The position numbers and the translations under genes were made by a program. Positions 34,076 through 43,717 of a stretch of 64,000 nucleotides of DNA are shown here, one piece after another (the stretch's first letter is position 1; each line of letters opens with the position of its first letter). The stretch comes from a virus. A model generated the notes under the pieces. It saw only the letters and a program-made list of their open reading frames with translations. It was not told the DNA's origin and searched no databases. Location: positions 1 to 64,000 of the IMG/VR virus record IMGVR_UViG_3300020711_000298; one strand, written 5' to 3'.

Positions 34076-34816
34076 ATGGACAACAAATTTAATTTTCCAA
34101 CCGAAATGGTTGAATTACCTTCAAAAGGTTTAGTTTACCCCGAATCAAATCCATTATCTTCAGGCAAAATAGAAATGAAATATATGACTGCCAAAGAAGA
34201 AGATATTCTTACAAACCAAAATTATATTAAACAAGGTGTTGTATTAGAAAAATTATTAAAATCTCTAATTGTATCAAAAGTAGATTACGATGATTTAATA
34301 ATAGGAGATAAAAACGCTGTGTTAGTAGCCGCTCGTATTTTAGGATATGGTAAAGATTATACATTTAAATATAATGGTGAAGATGTAACAATAGACTTAA
34401 CACAATGCCCATTACGTTACATAGATGAAACTAATATAACCCCAGGTCAAAATTCATTTAAATTTACTTTACCTAATACAGGAACAGAAATAACATATAA
34501 AATATTAACTAATAAAGACGAAAAAGCAATTCAAGCTGAATTAGATGGTCTTAGAAAGATTAATAAAAATTTTGTACCTGAATTTTCTACTCGTTTAAAA
34601 TTTGCTATTACTTCAGTTAATGGAGATTATGATATTAAAACTATTAGAGAATTTGTTGATAATTACTTTTTAGCTAAAGATTCTAAAGCATTTAGAGAAC
34701 ACCTAAATAATACTCAACCAGATATTATATTAAAATCTAAGATAACATTATCAGACGACACCGAGGAGGATGTTGTCGTACCAATTAATACTAACTTTTT
34801 TTGGCCTGACGCTTGA
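34076..34816 (+). CDS. gp26: Baseplate assembly protein (gp26-like)
   Basis: A 246-residue protein of the T4 gp26-type baseplate family. The N-terminus FNFPTEMVELPSKGLVYPE..PLSSGKIEMKYMTAKEEDIL is highly characteristic, as is NQNYIKQGVVLEKLLKSLIV. It probably helps assemble the baseplate hub or tail tube initiation complex. Its last codons read through a run of seven Ts (34796-34802) and overlap a second frame (34770-35078) by 47 bases, the arrangement seen in tail chaperone pairs. Confidence 0.88.
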   Translation: MDNKFNFPTEMVELPSKGLVYPESNPLSSGKIEMKYMTAKEEDILTNQNYIKQGVVLEKLLKSLIVSKVDYDDLIIGDKNAVLVAARILGYGKDYTFKYNGEDVTIDLTQCPLRYIDETNITPGQNSFKFTLPNTGTEITYKILTNKDEKAIQAELDGLRKINKNFVPEFSTRLKFAITSVNGDYDIKTIREFVDNYFLAKDSKAFREHLNNTQPDIILKSKITLSDDTEEDVVVPINTNFFWPDA

Positions 34817-35078
34817 TTATAGAGTATCTTTTTTCACACAAATACATGAAATAATATTTCATGGTAATGGAGGATATGATTATGACACTATATATAATAT
34901 GCCTATTTGGTTAAGACAATTTACTTTTAATAAAATTAAAGATTTTTATGAAAAACAAAATAGTCAAAATCAAGACAAAAATATGGAAAAATCAATCCAA
35001 ACTATGAAAAAAGCAAACGCTGATAAAACTATAACACCCCCAACATATGTCACCAAAGCAAAGGCCTCAAAAAAATGA
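34770..35078 (+). CDS. Overlapping tail/baseplate chaperone-like frame (gp51-type?)
   Basis: A 102-residue frame whose informative part begins in the overlap: DYRVSFFTQIHEIIFHG, then GGYDYDTIYNMPIWLRQFTF and NKIKDFYEKQ. This looks like small proteins encoded after gp26-type genes and thought to act as hub assembly chaperones. The residues before the T run (MLSYQLILT) look like out-of-frame gp26 sequence, so expression may use ATG 34770 or ribosomal slippage on the T run (+1 or -2 relative to gp26). The stop is inside the next terminator. Confidence 0.65.
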   Translation: MLSYQLILTFFGLTLDYRVSFFTQIHEIIFHGNGGYDYDTIYNMPIWLRQFTFNKIKDFYEKQNSQNQDKNMEKSIQTMKKANADKTITPPTYVTKAKASKK

Positions 35079-35088
35079 GGCCTTTTAA
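35061..35088 (+). terminator. Terminator overlapping a stop codon
   Basis: Perfect 9-bp stem AAGGCCTCA (35061-35069) / TGAGGCCTT (35076-35084), A6 loop, then TTTT. The TGA stop of the chaperone-like frame lies in the 3' arm. Confidence 0.9.
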
Positions 35089-35096
35089 TATTTATG
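35087..35096 (+). promoter_or_regulatory. Late-type motif AATATTTATG
   Basis: One-base variant directly after the terminator, ending 16 bases before ATG 35113. Confidence 0.5.
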
Positions 35097-35112
35097 ACAA
35101 AATCTAATATAG

Positions 35113-37800
35113 ATGGCCGCATTCGATGATATAAACAAAGCTAAAAAAGCATTAGAAGATCTTTCAAAAGAATATGAAAAACTTACTAATAAGAAAATTC
35201 CTACTTTTAATATTAAGGATGATATCAAAGAAGCCAATAATGCTATAACAATAATGAATGATCTTTTAGATAAAACTAAAAGAGAAATGACTTATTTAGA
35301 AGATGGTTTTGGAAATATAGAAAATACATTAGTATCTATAGTTCAAGAATTAAAGAAAACCCAAACACCTACTAAAAATGCAACTTCAGCATTTATTGGA
35401 ATATCTAAAGTAGTAAAAGATCTTAAATATGATCAACAAGAAATAGATATTCTTAATAAAAAACAATTAAATTCTTATAAAACCAAACTATCTAAACTTC
35501 AAGAAGAAGTAAAAATAAACGCGGAACGTTTACAAATTGAAAAAGATATGGTTGGAAAATCAGAACAAGAAATTCTAGCTAGTAAAGAACTCACTGAAGA
35601 TCAAAAATCTATTTTAGTAGGGTTATCAAAAAACTTTGATATTTTTAATGACATAAATAATCTTTTAGATAAAAGAATAAAAGAAGAAAAAGATTATGAA
35701 AAAGCTTTAGGTATTACTGGAGCCACTGTTAAATCATTATCTAGTGCTTTATCTAAATTAGGATTTGGTGCTTTAGGTGAAAAATTAGGTATAAACGATG
35801 CTTTAGATAAAGCAAAAGCAAAAGCAAAAGACTTAGTTAAAACACTTGGTAACCCAGAAGTTGAAGCTAAAAGAGAAGAATTAATTAATAAAATTACTAA
35901 AGAAAGAGGTTTTTTAAGTGATAAACAACTTAAAGCTGGTTTTGGAGGAATAGAACTTAAAAAATCTCAAATAGAACTTGAAAAAATAAATGCCGAGTGG
36001 GGTAATAAAACTCTTAAAACTCAAATCTCTACAAACGATAGATTAGGTATAGCCAAAGATCTAGTTAAGGATTTAGGAACAAATCTAATAGAAAATATTC
36101 TAGACCCAGAATTACTCATAGTTAAAGCATTTGAATTATTCATAGATGCTCTTAAAATATCAGACAATTCAGCAGGTAATCTAGCTAAATCATTTAATTT
36201 AAGCTATCAAGAAGCAGTTGCGTTAAATGGAAAATTAAACGAAACTGCAAATTTATCATTAGATGCCGCTATTAATACTAAAGGACTTAATGAGAGTTTA
36301 ATTGCTGTAGGAAAATCATTAGGATCTAATGCTCAATTAAATACTAAAGATTTAATAACATTCACTAAATTAAGAGAACAAGCAGGTTACACTAATGATG
36401 AGTTAATTGATATACAAAAATTATCTTTAATAAACAATAAAACATTAGAAGATAATACAGCATCAATTTTAGGAGGAGCTAAAGCATATGCTTCTCAAAA
36501 TAAATTAGTTGTAAATGAAAAAGATATTTTAAGAGAAGTTGGTAAAACAAGTGCAGCTGTTAAATTATCTCTAGGAGGAAGTGCGGATGAATTAGCTAGA
36601 TCAGTAATACAAGCTAAACAATTTGGATTAACATTAGCACAAGCTGATCATATATCTTCAAGTTTGTTAGATTTTGAATCATCAATTTCAAATGAACTTG
36701 AAGCAGAATTAATAACTGGTAAAAATCTTAATCTTGAAAAAGCAAGACAATTAGCATTAAATAATGATATAGCGGGAGCAGCAGCTGAAGTAGCAAAACA
36801 AGTAGGTACATCTGTTGATTTTGCTAAAATGAATAGAATACAACAAGAATCTATAGCTAAAGCTGCTGGTTTAACTAGAGAAGAATTAGCTCAATCATTA
36901 ATGGATAGAGAAGCATTAGCTAAATTATCTGAGGTAGAAGGTAAAACTGCTCAAGAAAGATTTAATAATTTAGTTAAACAAGTAGGTTTAGAAGAAGCTA
37001 AAAAACGTTTAGGTAATGAACAATTGGCTAATCAATTTGCTCAACAATCTATTCAAGAAAGATTTAATAATAGAGTAGATAAATTAAAAGATATATTTGT
37101 AAGTATAGCTGAACCAGTTTTAGCTATAGTAAGTCCACTTATGGATTTAATAAATACAATATTACCAGCTATTAATGTTTTATTACAACCAATAATTAAT
37201 GATTTAAAAGCAATAGGAGTAGTTATAAGAGATCTTATATCTGAACCATTAAAAGCACTTAAAGGTATATTTTCTGGTATTATAGATATAATGAATGGAG
37301 ATATTACAAATGGATTTAAAAAAATAGGAGTATCTTTATTACGTTATGTATTAAGTCCATTTCAAGCACTACTTGATGGAATTGTTACATTAATTAATTC
37401 ATTTACAACAATACTTAATAAGATTCCTGGAGTAAATATTGGAGAAATAAAAGCCCCAGACTTAACTAATTCTATAGTTGGACCTAATGTAGCAATGGCT
37501 GATGGAGGTATAGTAACATCTCCTACTCATGCTTTAGTAGGTGAAGCAGGACCTGAAGCTGTAATACCACTTAATCAATTAATGAATGAATTTAAAGAAA
37601 TGAAACAAATAACATCTCCTACTCATGCTTTAGTAGGTGAAGCAGGACCTGAAGCTGTAATACCACTTAATCAATTAATGAATGAATTTAAAGAAATGAA
37701 ACAAATATTAACCGCAATACTAAACAAAGAAGGTACAATAACTTTAAATGGTACAAAAATGGGTACAGCAATGGCTGTAGGTTCATATAAGATTCAATAA
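35113..37800 (+). CDS. Tail tape-measure protein
   Basis: Sets tail length and helps DNA and protein leave through the tube. At 895 residues it is mostly helical with long coiled-coil stretches. A hydrophobic segment lies at about 665-790 (SIAEPVLAIVSPLMDLINTI onward, and FKKIGVSLLRYVLSPFQALL). The C-terminus has the tape-measure signature (A/S)DGGIV.SPTHALVGEAGPEAVIPLNQL. That last unit is tandemly duplicated (96 bp, 32 residues). It has its own promoter-like motif after a terminator. Confidence 0.9.
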   Translation: MAAFDDINKAKKALEDLSKEYEKLTNKKIPTFNIKDDIKEANNAITIMNDLLDKTKREMTYLEDGFGNIENTLVSIVQELKKTQTPTKNATSAFIGISKVVKDLKYDQQEIDILNKKQLNSYKTKLSKLQEEVKINAERLQIEKDMVGKSEQEILASKELTEDQKSILVGLSKNFDIFNDINNLLDKRIKEEKDYEKALGITGATVKSLSSALSKLGFGALGEKLGINDALDKAKAKAKDLVKTLGNPEVEAKREELINKITKERGFLSDKQLKAGFGGIELKKSQIELEKINAEWGNKTLKTQISTNDRLGIAKDLVKDLGTNLIENILDPELLIVKAFELFIDALKISDNSAGNLAKSFNLSYQEAVALNGKLNETANLSLDAAINTKGLNESLIAVGKSLGSNAQLNTKDLITFTKLREQAGYTNDELIDIQKLSLINNKTLEDNTASILGGAKAYASQNKLVVNEKDILREVGKTSAAVKLSLGGSADELARSVIQAKQFGLTLAQADHISSSLLDFESSISNELEAELITGKNLNLEKARQLALNNDIAGAAAEVAKQVGTSVDFAKMNRIQQESIAKAAGLTREELAQSLMDREALAKLSEVEGKTAQERFNNLVKQVGLEEAKKRLGNEQLANQFAQQSIQERFNNRVDKLKDIFVSIAEPVLAIVSPLMDLINTILPAINVLLQPIINDLKAIGVVIRDLISEPLKALKGIFSGIIDIMNGDITNGFKKIGVSLLRYVLSPFQALLDGIVTLINSFTTILNKIPGVNIGEIKAPDLTNSIVGPNVAMADGGIVTSPTHALVGEAGPEAVIPLNQLMNEFKEMKQITSPTHALVGEAGPEAVIPLNQLMNEFKEMKQILTAILNKEGTITLNGTKMGTAMAVGSYKIQ
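37515..37706 (+). repeat. Perfect 96-bp tandem duplication in the tape-measure gene
   Basis: Bases 37515-37610 are repeated identically at 37611-37706, in frame. The unit encodes TSPTHALVGEAGPEAVIPLN and the next residues to KEMKQI. This doubles the conserved GEAGPEAVIP segment that most tape-measure proteins carry once. Confidence 0.96.
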
Positions 37801-37805
37801 CTTTT

Positions 37806-37815
37806 AATATTTATA
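37806..37815 (+). promoter_or_regulatory. Late-type motif AATATTTATA
   Basis: Exact motif ending 13 bases before ATG 37829. Confidence 0.55.
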
Positions 37816-37828
37816 AACAAAAAACAAC

Positions 37829-38098
37829 ATGGGACTATTAAATTTATTAACATCACACGCTTCAAATTTAGGATTTAGCGGAGCAACTCCAACAATAAAT
37901 CCAGGCGCAACTCAACAATCTAAATTACATGCTGATGGAAATCAACCATCATATTCTTTAAATGGTGCTAATTTCCCAACAGTAAACGCAGCATATAATG
38001 AATATATTGATGATGCGCCTAATGCTTTACCTCAACCATCTCAATTAGATTTAAACGGAGCAACACCATCTCAATATATTAATCATCTACCTCATTAA
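37829..38098 (+). CDS. Small tail/baseplate-region protein, unknown
   Basis: An 89-residue Asn/Pro-rich protein with little hydrophobic core after its first 15 residues. It shares the last base of its stop with the ATG of the following baseplate gene (TAATG), so it is coupled to it. Probably a structural linker or assembly factor by position. Family unrecognised. Confidence 0.55.
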   Translation: MGLLNLLTSHASNLGFSGATPTINPGATQQSKLHADGNQPSYSLNGANFPTVNAAYNEYIDDAPNALPQPSQLDLNGATPSQYINHLPH

Positions 38099-39969
38099 TG
38101 GCTTTAATTAACCTACAAACTAATTTACGTAATTTAAAATACGGAAATGATAGGATTTATGGAGGTAGTAGTGGACAACCATATATTACTACACCAATTC
38201 CTAATGGGACATCTGATGTAGGAAATGCCAATTATGATTTTATATTAAAAGGCGGAATAAACGCTATAACCGATTCAGCTACAGATGTTTTACGTTTAAG
38301 TAAAATGTTTACTGATTTAAAAACCCCAAATGGGTTATTTTTTACAACTAAACAAAATTTACTTTCACGTACAGCAGTTCAAACTCAAACATCTGATATA
38401 TTAAATGGAGGAATTTATACTCCATTATCAACATTAGCTGAAGCTGGTATTGTAGCGTTTGGTAGTCATTTACTTAAACAAGGTAGAAACCCATTTGATG
38501 ATACTGGTGCTTATGCTACTAATAACTTTAATTTATATGGTCCTTATATAATCAACCAAAAAACTACACAACCATCTGGTGAAGATAGATTAGTTAATCT
38601 TTATAATACTTTAATAGTTTCATCAAGCAATGACATTAATATATTATCATATGATGGTGGTCCTGGTTCAGATTTAGGTATAGGAAGTACTAATATTAGA
38701 TTTGCTGACCAAAGAACAGGTATTAATAATGTTAATGGTAAAGAAATTATAAATGGAACTTACCAAACTACTAGAATGGTTCGTGTATTAAAAAACTGGA
38801 TTCCATATAATGGTGCTACAAATGCCTATAATTTATTTAATAAAAATAATGATGAAGTAAGTAATTTAAATTCAACAATATATTCAGGAACATATTCTTA
38901 TGAACCAGGAATATCATATAATGTTTATAAAACAGGTTCATTAGAAACTGATACTACAGTAGCATTTACAAACGATTCTCTTACTTACACTCAAAATCAA
39001 TTAAATGCTCTTGAAGGTGGTGATTTAAATAAAGATATAAGAGGTTCTCTATCAAGTCCTGGCGCTCCAAAAACTCAAGATTTTAGAGCAATTTTAAGAC
39101 AAGGATTAATAAGTTCTTCTATTATGTCTAATGCCCCATTGTATAATGTAGCTGAAAATAAAACTATTGAAGGTAGAGTAAATATGGGTGACCCGGGTAA
39201 TAGTACAAACAAAAATTTAATATCTTACACCAATGGTGGTATATTAAATAGTAATAAAATAGCCCAACCCGTAGATAAAATAACTGCTTTAGCATTGTAT
39301 TCAAGTACAGCTGTAGATACAAGTGATATAGGTAAAAAAATTACAAATGATCTTGTAAAATTTAGAATAGCATCTATACATAACAATAATCCTTCTCAAA
39401 AAACATTTATGCATTTTAGAGCAGCATTAAATAACTTTTCAGACTCATATAACGCAACTTGGAATTCAGCAACATATTTAGGTAGAGGTGAAAATTTTTA
39501 TACATATAGTAATTTTACACGAACAATATCTTTAAGTTGGACTATAGCAGCCCAATCAAAACAAGAACTTATACCAATATATAAAAAATTAAATTACTTA
39601 GCTTCAAACATAGCTCCAGATTATACAAATCTTGGTTATATGACTGGTAATTTAGTACAACTTACTGTAGGTGGATATTTATATGAACAAGTTGGTATTA
39701 TAACAGGTTTAGTTTACGATATACAAGAAGACACACCTTGGGAAATAGGAATAAATGATGATGCTACTAATTATGATTCAAGTGTAAAAGAATTACCTCA
39801 TGTTATTAGAGTATCTAGTTTTACATTTATACCAATACAAAACTTTATACCAGCTAAACAATCAGTAAATGGTAATACAGCAGCATCTATTATAGATAAT
39901 AATGAGTATGGTCCTGAACGTTTTATAGCGTTAAATAATGGAACTATTTATAATAATTATGATTCATAA
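38098..39969 (+). CDS. Baseplate/tail-tube-associated protein
   Basis: A 623-residue structural protein. The C-terminal ~170 residues (FRAALNNFSDSYNATWNSATYLG, in part, then RTISLSWTIAAQSKQELIPI, LNYLASNIAPDY and GNLVQLTVGGYLYEQ) read like a tail-tube-fold domain found in baseplate-to-tube initiator proteins such as gp48 or gp54. The N-terminal part is beta-rich and not recognisable. Flanking tape-measure and gp53-like genes support a baseplate role. The precise T4 equivalent is uncertain. Confidence 0.7.
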   Translation: MALINLQTNLRNLKYGNDRIYGGSSGQPYITTPIPNGTSDVGNANYDFILKGGINAITDSATDVLRLSKMFTDLKTPNGLFFTTKQNLLSRTAVQTQTSDILNGGIYTPLSTLAEAGIVAFGSHLLKQGRNPFDDTGAYATNNFNLYGPYIINQKTTQPSGEDRLVNLYNTLIVSSSNDINILSYDGGPGSDLGIGSTNIRFADQRTGINNVNGKEIINGTYQTTRMVRVLKNWIPYNGATNAYNLFNKNNDEVSNLNSTIYSGTYSYEPGISYNVYKTGSLETDTTVAFTNDSLTYTQNQLNALEGGDLNKDIRGSLSSPGAPKTQDFRAILRQGLISSSIMSNAPLYNVAENKTIEGRVNMGDPGNSTNKNLISYTNGGILNSNKIAQPVDKITALALYSSTAVDTSDIGKKITNDLVKFRIASIHNNNPSQKTFMHFRAALNNFSDSYNATWNSATYLGRGENFYTYSNFTRTISLSWTIAAQSKQELIPIYKKLNYLASNIAPDYTNLGYMTGNLVQLTVGGYLYEQVGIITGLVYDIQEDTPWEIGINDDATNYDSSVKELPHVIRVSSFTFIPIQNFIPAKQSVNGNTAASIIDNNEYGPERFIALNNGTIYNNYDS

Positions 39970-39993
39970 TAAAATATTTTAATATAATTAATA

Positions 39994-40317
39994 ATGAACA
40001 GATACCAAAATATACCTAAAACTGTAATAAACAAACGCCCACTTTATAGAACTTCACGTTACCCTGAAGTTCCTTTAAGTTCGGATGATATTTACGTTTA
40101 TACAACACAAGGTGATAGATTTGATATTTTAGCAAATCAATATTATGGTGACAGTTCATTATGGTGGATAATATCTATAGCTAATACAGGAACCGCAGGT
40201 ACATCTAGTCCTTCAGACTTACCACAAAATTCTCTAGTAATACCTGAAGGAATACAAATTAGAATACCAGCATATCCACAATCAACCATAAATGATTTTA
40301 ACTCAATAAACCAATAA
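39994..40317 (+). CDS. gp53: Baseplate wedge protein (gp53-like, LysM-type fold)
   Basis: A 107-residue protein matching the gp53 family: Y-TTQGDRFDILANQYYGDSSLWWIIS (in part) followed by DLPQNSLVIPEGIQIRIP. This is the LysM-like pattern used by short baseplate wedge proteins. It is shorter than T4 gp53 (196), as is common outside T4 itself. The hub gene begins five bases after its stop. Confidence 0.85.
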   Translation: MNRYQNIPKTVINKRPLYRTSRYPEVPLSSDDIYVYTTQGDRFDILANQYYGDSSLWWIISIANTGTAGTSSPSDLPQNSLVIPEGIQIRIPAYPQSTINDFNSINQ

Positions 40318-40321
40318 AGTT

Positions 40322-43078
40322 ATGAATATAGTAGGAGAAAGTTTTCCTCAACCTATAGTAGACCAAATAAATACTCGTCAAAAGAAAAAAGGAACACCCA
40401 ACAGGGACCCTGAACTTCTTACTTGGATGAATTCAAATACAGGGTGGGTTAGATTAATATCTTCAGTAGATGTTGATCCTACACGTTATGCTTTTAAAAA
40501 TGCTCCTTTACAAAATGCTCAATTAATAAATTCTGATTTAGCTAGACAATATATTCTATTTGGAGGTGTTTCAGATGGGATAGGTAAAGCAGGATTACGT
40601 TCTGGAATAGCTACTGATAAGTCAATACATAATAATAATGCTTATGGTTTAGGTGGATCTGAAGAATTTGGTTTAGTTCCTATGCCTGGTATTACTTCAT
40701 TTAATATTAAAACAGAAAATAAAGGTTCACTTAAAACAGCCACTATTGGGATCAAAGCTTATAATAGAACACAATTCGATATTATAAATACATTATATTT
40801 AAGTTTAGGTTATTCCGTTTTAATAGAATGGGGTAATACAATGTATTATGATAATGATATAAATAAACCATTAGAAACAAATAATCCATATAATTTAGTT
40901 GAAGAATTTTTAGGTTTAAATAAACTTAAAGGAGTATATAAATGGGATGCTATACTTCCTAAAATTCAAGAATATCGTTTAAAGTCATGTGGTAACTATG
41001 ATGCTGCTTTAGGTAAAGTAGTTAACTTTTCTTGGACATTAGATCGAGATTTAAGTTATAATATTACACTTACTGTTAGGACAATAGGAGATATAATTGA
41101 ATCTCTTAAAGTAAATATACTAACTGGAAATATAAAATTACAAATTACTCCTCCAAAATCAACTAGCACTACTCCTACAGAACAAAACCCTGTAGCTAAC
41201 TTTGCTAATTCAAGCGATATTGGAACCATGATGTATAATATTCAACTTGATTTAGATAAAAAATCAGATTCAAATACTCCTACAGGTGTTAGTGTTTTAA
41301 AATTTACCAAAATAACACAAGCAATAAAACAAACATATGATGAAACTAAAAATGGAAACCAATATTATATTAGGTTAGGTTGGTTTTTAGAAATATTGCA
41401 AAATAGTATCATACCTGATGTTAAAAACGGAAATGTTAATACAAAATATATAACATTTGATACTGACATAGAATCAAATTTAATATCATTATATAGTAGA
41501 CAACTAAGCGCTGACCCATCAGTATGTTTATTTAATACTAAATATACATTAAATAATGGAGAACAAGTAGAAATTTTAAATTATGGTGAACAGTTTAAAT
41601 TTTATGATCCTGATATAAAATGTTATTATGGGAAATTTATGAATGTATATTTTAATATGAATTACATTGTAAGTTCTTTAACAAAATTAATAGACAATGA
41701 AGGTAAAATAATATTAATAGATTTTTTAAAACAACTTAGCTCTGATTTTTGTAAAGTTACAGGAAACTATAATAAAATTGAACCAACAATAAATGAAGAA
41801 ATAAATAAAATAGTTTTTGTAGATGATGTGCCTATACCAGGATATGAGACATTATTAAAAAAAATAAATCCAACAGGATCATTTAATGATGCTTTTTTTG
41901 TATTATATGGATTTAATAAAGCAACTAATAATAATTTAGCAGGTATTGTTAGGGATTTAAGTTTAACTACTACTATTACACCACAATTAGCAAGTTTAAT
42001 TACTATTGGTGCTCAAGCTAATGGTTATATAACAGGTCAAGATTCAACATCATTATCCACAATAAATCGTGGTTTAACAGATAGAGTTAAACAAGAAATA
42101 ATAGACCCTATCTCATCATCTGATTTTGATATCAATAAAATTTTAGGGCTTAGTGGGACTGGATTAACTATTAATGCGACTACTCCACCACCATCTTTAG
42201 AAACTAAATATGTTAACCAAATTGGAATATTTAATACTTTTATAACTACATTAGGATCAATTAATGGTTCAAAACCAAAATGGGACCAAAATGCTATTGA
42301 TAATTTTAAAAACATAAATACTCAATTTGCAGAATATGACCAATATGCTCAAACAAGAAATGCTCAATTAAATAATCCATCTGGATATATAGGTTCTCCT
42401 ACTATAGGATTTTTACCATTTGGTTTAACATTAACTATAGATGGCCTTTCAGGAATGAAAGTATACCAAAAATATACTATGGATACTCATTTTTTACCTT
42501 CAAATTATCCTGAATCATTAGAATTCTTAATCAACGGTATAACACATGAGATTAAAGATAATCAATGGATTACAACTATTGAATCATTCGCTGTTCCTAA
42601 AAATCCATTTGGAACACAAGATACTCCTATAACATCAGATGGCAGAGTACAAGGTGTTTCTCCAATAGTAAGAGGAAATAATTATCCAGCAGCAAATTCA
42701 AAACAATATAGTAATATTAAATTTCAAAATATAGGACAAGGTAACCCATCTGATGATAAAATAAACCCAACTATTCTATCAGATATAAACAAAGCAGCTA
42801 AAAATACAGGAATAGTAGTATCTGTTACAACAGCAGTTAGTGGACATCATGATAATCCTCCAAGTCGACATTCTTCAGGTAATGCTGTAGATATAGCTTT
42901 AATAGACGGAATACCAGTAAGTCCAAATGCTTCTAATAGAGCAAAAATAGATACTTTTGTAAATGCACTTCAAAGCATAGGGTATTCTAAAAACTTAGAA
43001 AATGGAACTTTAAAATCTGTATTAACATTTGGTTTTCCAAATCATAATAATCATATTCACGTATCAAGTCAAGTATAA
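40322..43078 (+). CDS. Baseplate hub protein fused to an M15-type peptidase domain
   Basis: A 918-residue protein. The N-terminal half has beta-rich hub-like segments (PGITSFNIKTENKGSLKTAT, then LYLSLGYSVLIEWGNTMYYD), suggesting a tail hub or spike base. The last ~120 residues form an M15 D-Ala-D-Ala carboxypeptidase-like domain with zinc ligands at SRHSSGNAVDI (H850, D857) and HNNHIHVS (H911/H913). It would cut peptidoglycan peptides during DNA entry, the job done by gp5 lysozyme in T4, but with a different enzyme class. It is complete, with all ligands visible. Confidence 0.83.
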   Translation: MNIVGESFPQPIVDQINTRQKKKGTPNRDPELLTWMNSNTGWVRLISSVDVDPTRYAFKNAPLQNAQLINSDLARQYILFGGVSDGIGKAGLRSGIATDKSIHNNNAYGLGGSEEFGLVPMPGITSFNIKTENKGSLKTATIGIKAYNRTQFDIINTLYLSLGYSVLIEWGNTMYYDNDINKPLETNNPYNLVEEFLGLNKLKGVYKWDAILPKIQEYRLKSCGNYDAALGKVVNFSWTLDRDLSYNITLTVRTIGDIIESLKVNILTGNIKLQITPPKSTSTTPTEQNPVANFANSSDIGTMMYNIQLDLDKKSDSNTPTGVSVLKFTKITQAIKQTYDETKNGNQYYIRLGWFLEILQNSIIPDVKNGNVNTKYITFDTDIESNLISLYSRQLSADPSVCLFNTKYTLNNGEQVEILNYGEQFKFYDPDIKCYYGKFMNVYFNMNYIVSSLTKLIDNEGKIILIDFLKQLSSDFCKVTGNYNKIEPTINEEINKIVFVDDVPIPGYETLLKKINPTGSFNDAFFVLYGFNKATNNNLAGIVRDLSLTTTITPQLASLITIGAQANGYITGQDSTSLSTINRGLTDRVKQEIIDPISSSDFDINKILGLSGTGLTINATTPPPSLETKYVNQIGIFNTFITTLGSINGSKPKWDQNAIDNFKNINTQFAEYDQYAQTRNAQLNNPSGYIGSPTIGFLPFGLTLTIDGLSGMKVYQKYTMDTHFLPSNYPESLEFLINGITHEIKDNQWITTIESFAVPKNPFGTQDTPITSDGRVQGVSPIVRGNNYPAANSKQYSNIKFQNIGQGNPSDDKINPTILSDINKAAKNTGIVVSVTTAVSGHHDNPPSRHSSGNAVDIALIDGIPVSPNASNRAKIDTFVNALQSIGYSKNLENGTLKSVLTFGFPNHNNHIHVSSQV

Positions 43079-43080
43079 AA

Positions 43081-43683
43081 ATGTATTACCCATTATCTCA
43101 AATAAAAACCAATTTATATACTAATGGTGGAGAATATACTTATATCTCATCTGGTGAATCATATACTGGATATTATTGGAAAGCATCAGATGGAAAAATA
43201 TTTTCAGGTAAAACTCCACAAGACACACCTGTAGAAGAATTAACACCTATAACTACTCAAAATTTTAATACATCTTCCAGTAATATATTCTTAAGTATAA
43301 ATCAAGAAGATACAAATAATACAACATATCTTAATATAAAAAATATATCTGTTAATAATACTATTTATATTCCTCCATATTCATTAACATTACCTACATC
43401 TCAAGATTATCAAATCGGAGAATTTACAAGATATTTTTGTAAAAAATCAAACGAAGTAGTTTATATTGAAATTAGTCAAGATACATACAATTTATTACTT
43501 AATAAAGACCAACGTATATTATGGCAATTATATACTCCATTTAATATCCCATGGCAAATTACTGGAGATAAACAAATTGTAACTCAAACTAATCAAAATA
43601 TAGTTGAATTAACAATATTTAAAAACAAATATTATCGTTTTAACGATTATCTTAAAAACGACTATTTAAAGTATTTTAAATAA
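43081..43683 (+). CDS. Tail/baseplate-region protein, unknown
   Basis: A 200-residue Tyr/Thr/Asn-rich beta protein. The N-terminus YPLSQIKTNLYTNGGEYTYI and GYYWKASDGKIFSGKTPQD look like phage structural modules that recur near baseplate genes. It starts two bases after the hub stop and ends the structural block. It could be a baseplate or short-fibre attachment protein; family unrecognised. Confidence 0.6.
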   Translation: MYYPLSQIKTNLYTNGGEYTYISSGESYTGYYWKASDGKIFSGKTPQDTPVEELTPITTQNFNTSSSNIFLSINQEDTNNTTYLNIKNISVNNTIYIPPYSLTLPTSQDYQIGEFTRYFCKKSNEVVYIEISQDTYNLLLNKDQRILWQLYTPFNIPWQITGDKQIVTQTNQNIVELTIFKNKYYRFNDYLKNDYLKYFK

Positions 43684-43685
43684 AA

Positions 43686-43717
43686 CTTGGTTATTTAAGC
43701 CTTTTTTATTATCTTTA
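43686..43717 (+). promoter_or_regulatory. Host-like promoter CTTG-N20-TATCTTTA
   Basis: CTTG (43686-43689) and TATCTTTA (43710-43717) are 20 bases apart, and the TATCTTTA box is identical to the one at 4665. The box ends at the base before the TTG used as the polymerase start, so the message is leaderless or the true start is further in. A weak GGTT/AACC hairpin plus T6 in the spacer may also terminate upstream transcripts. Confidence 0.5.
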
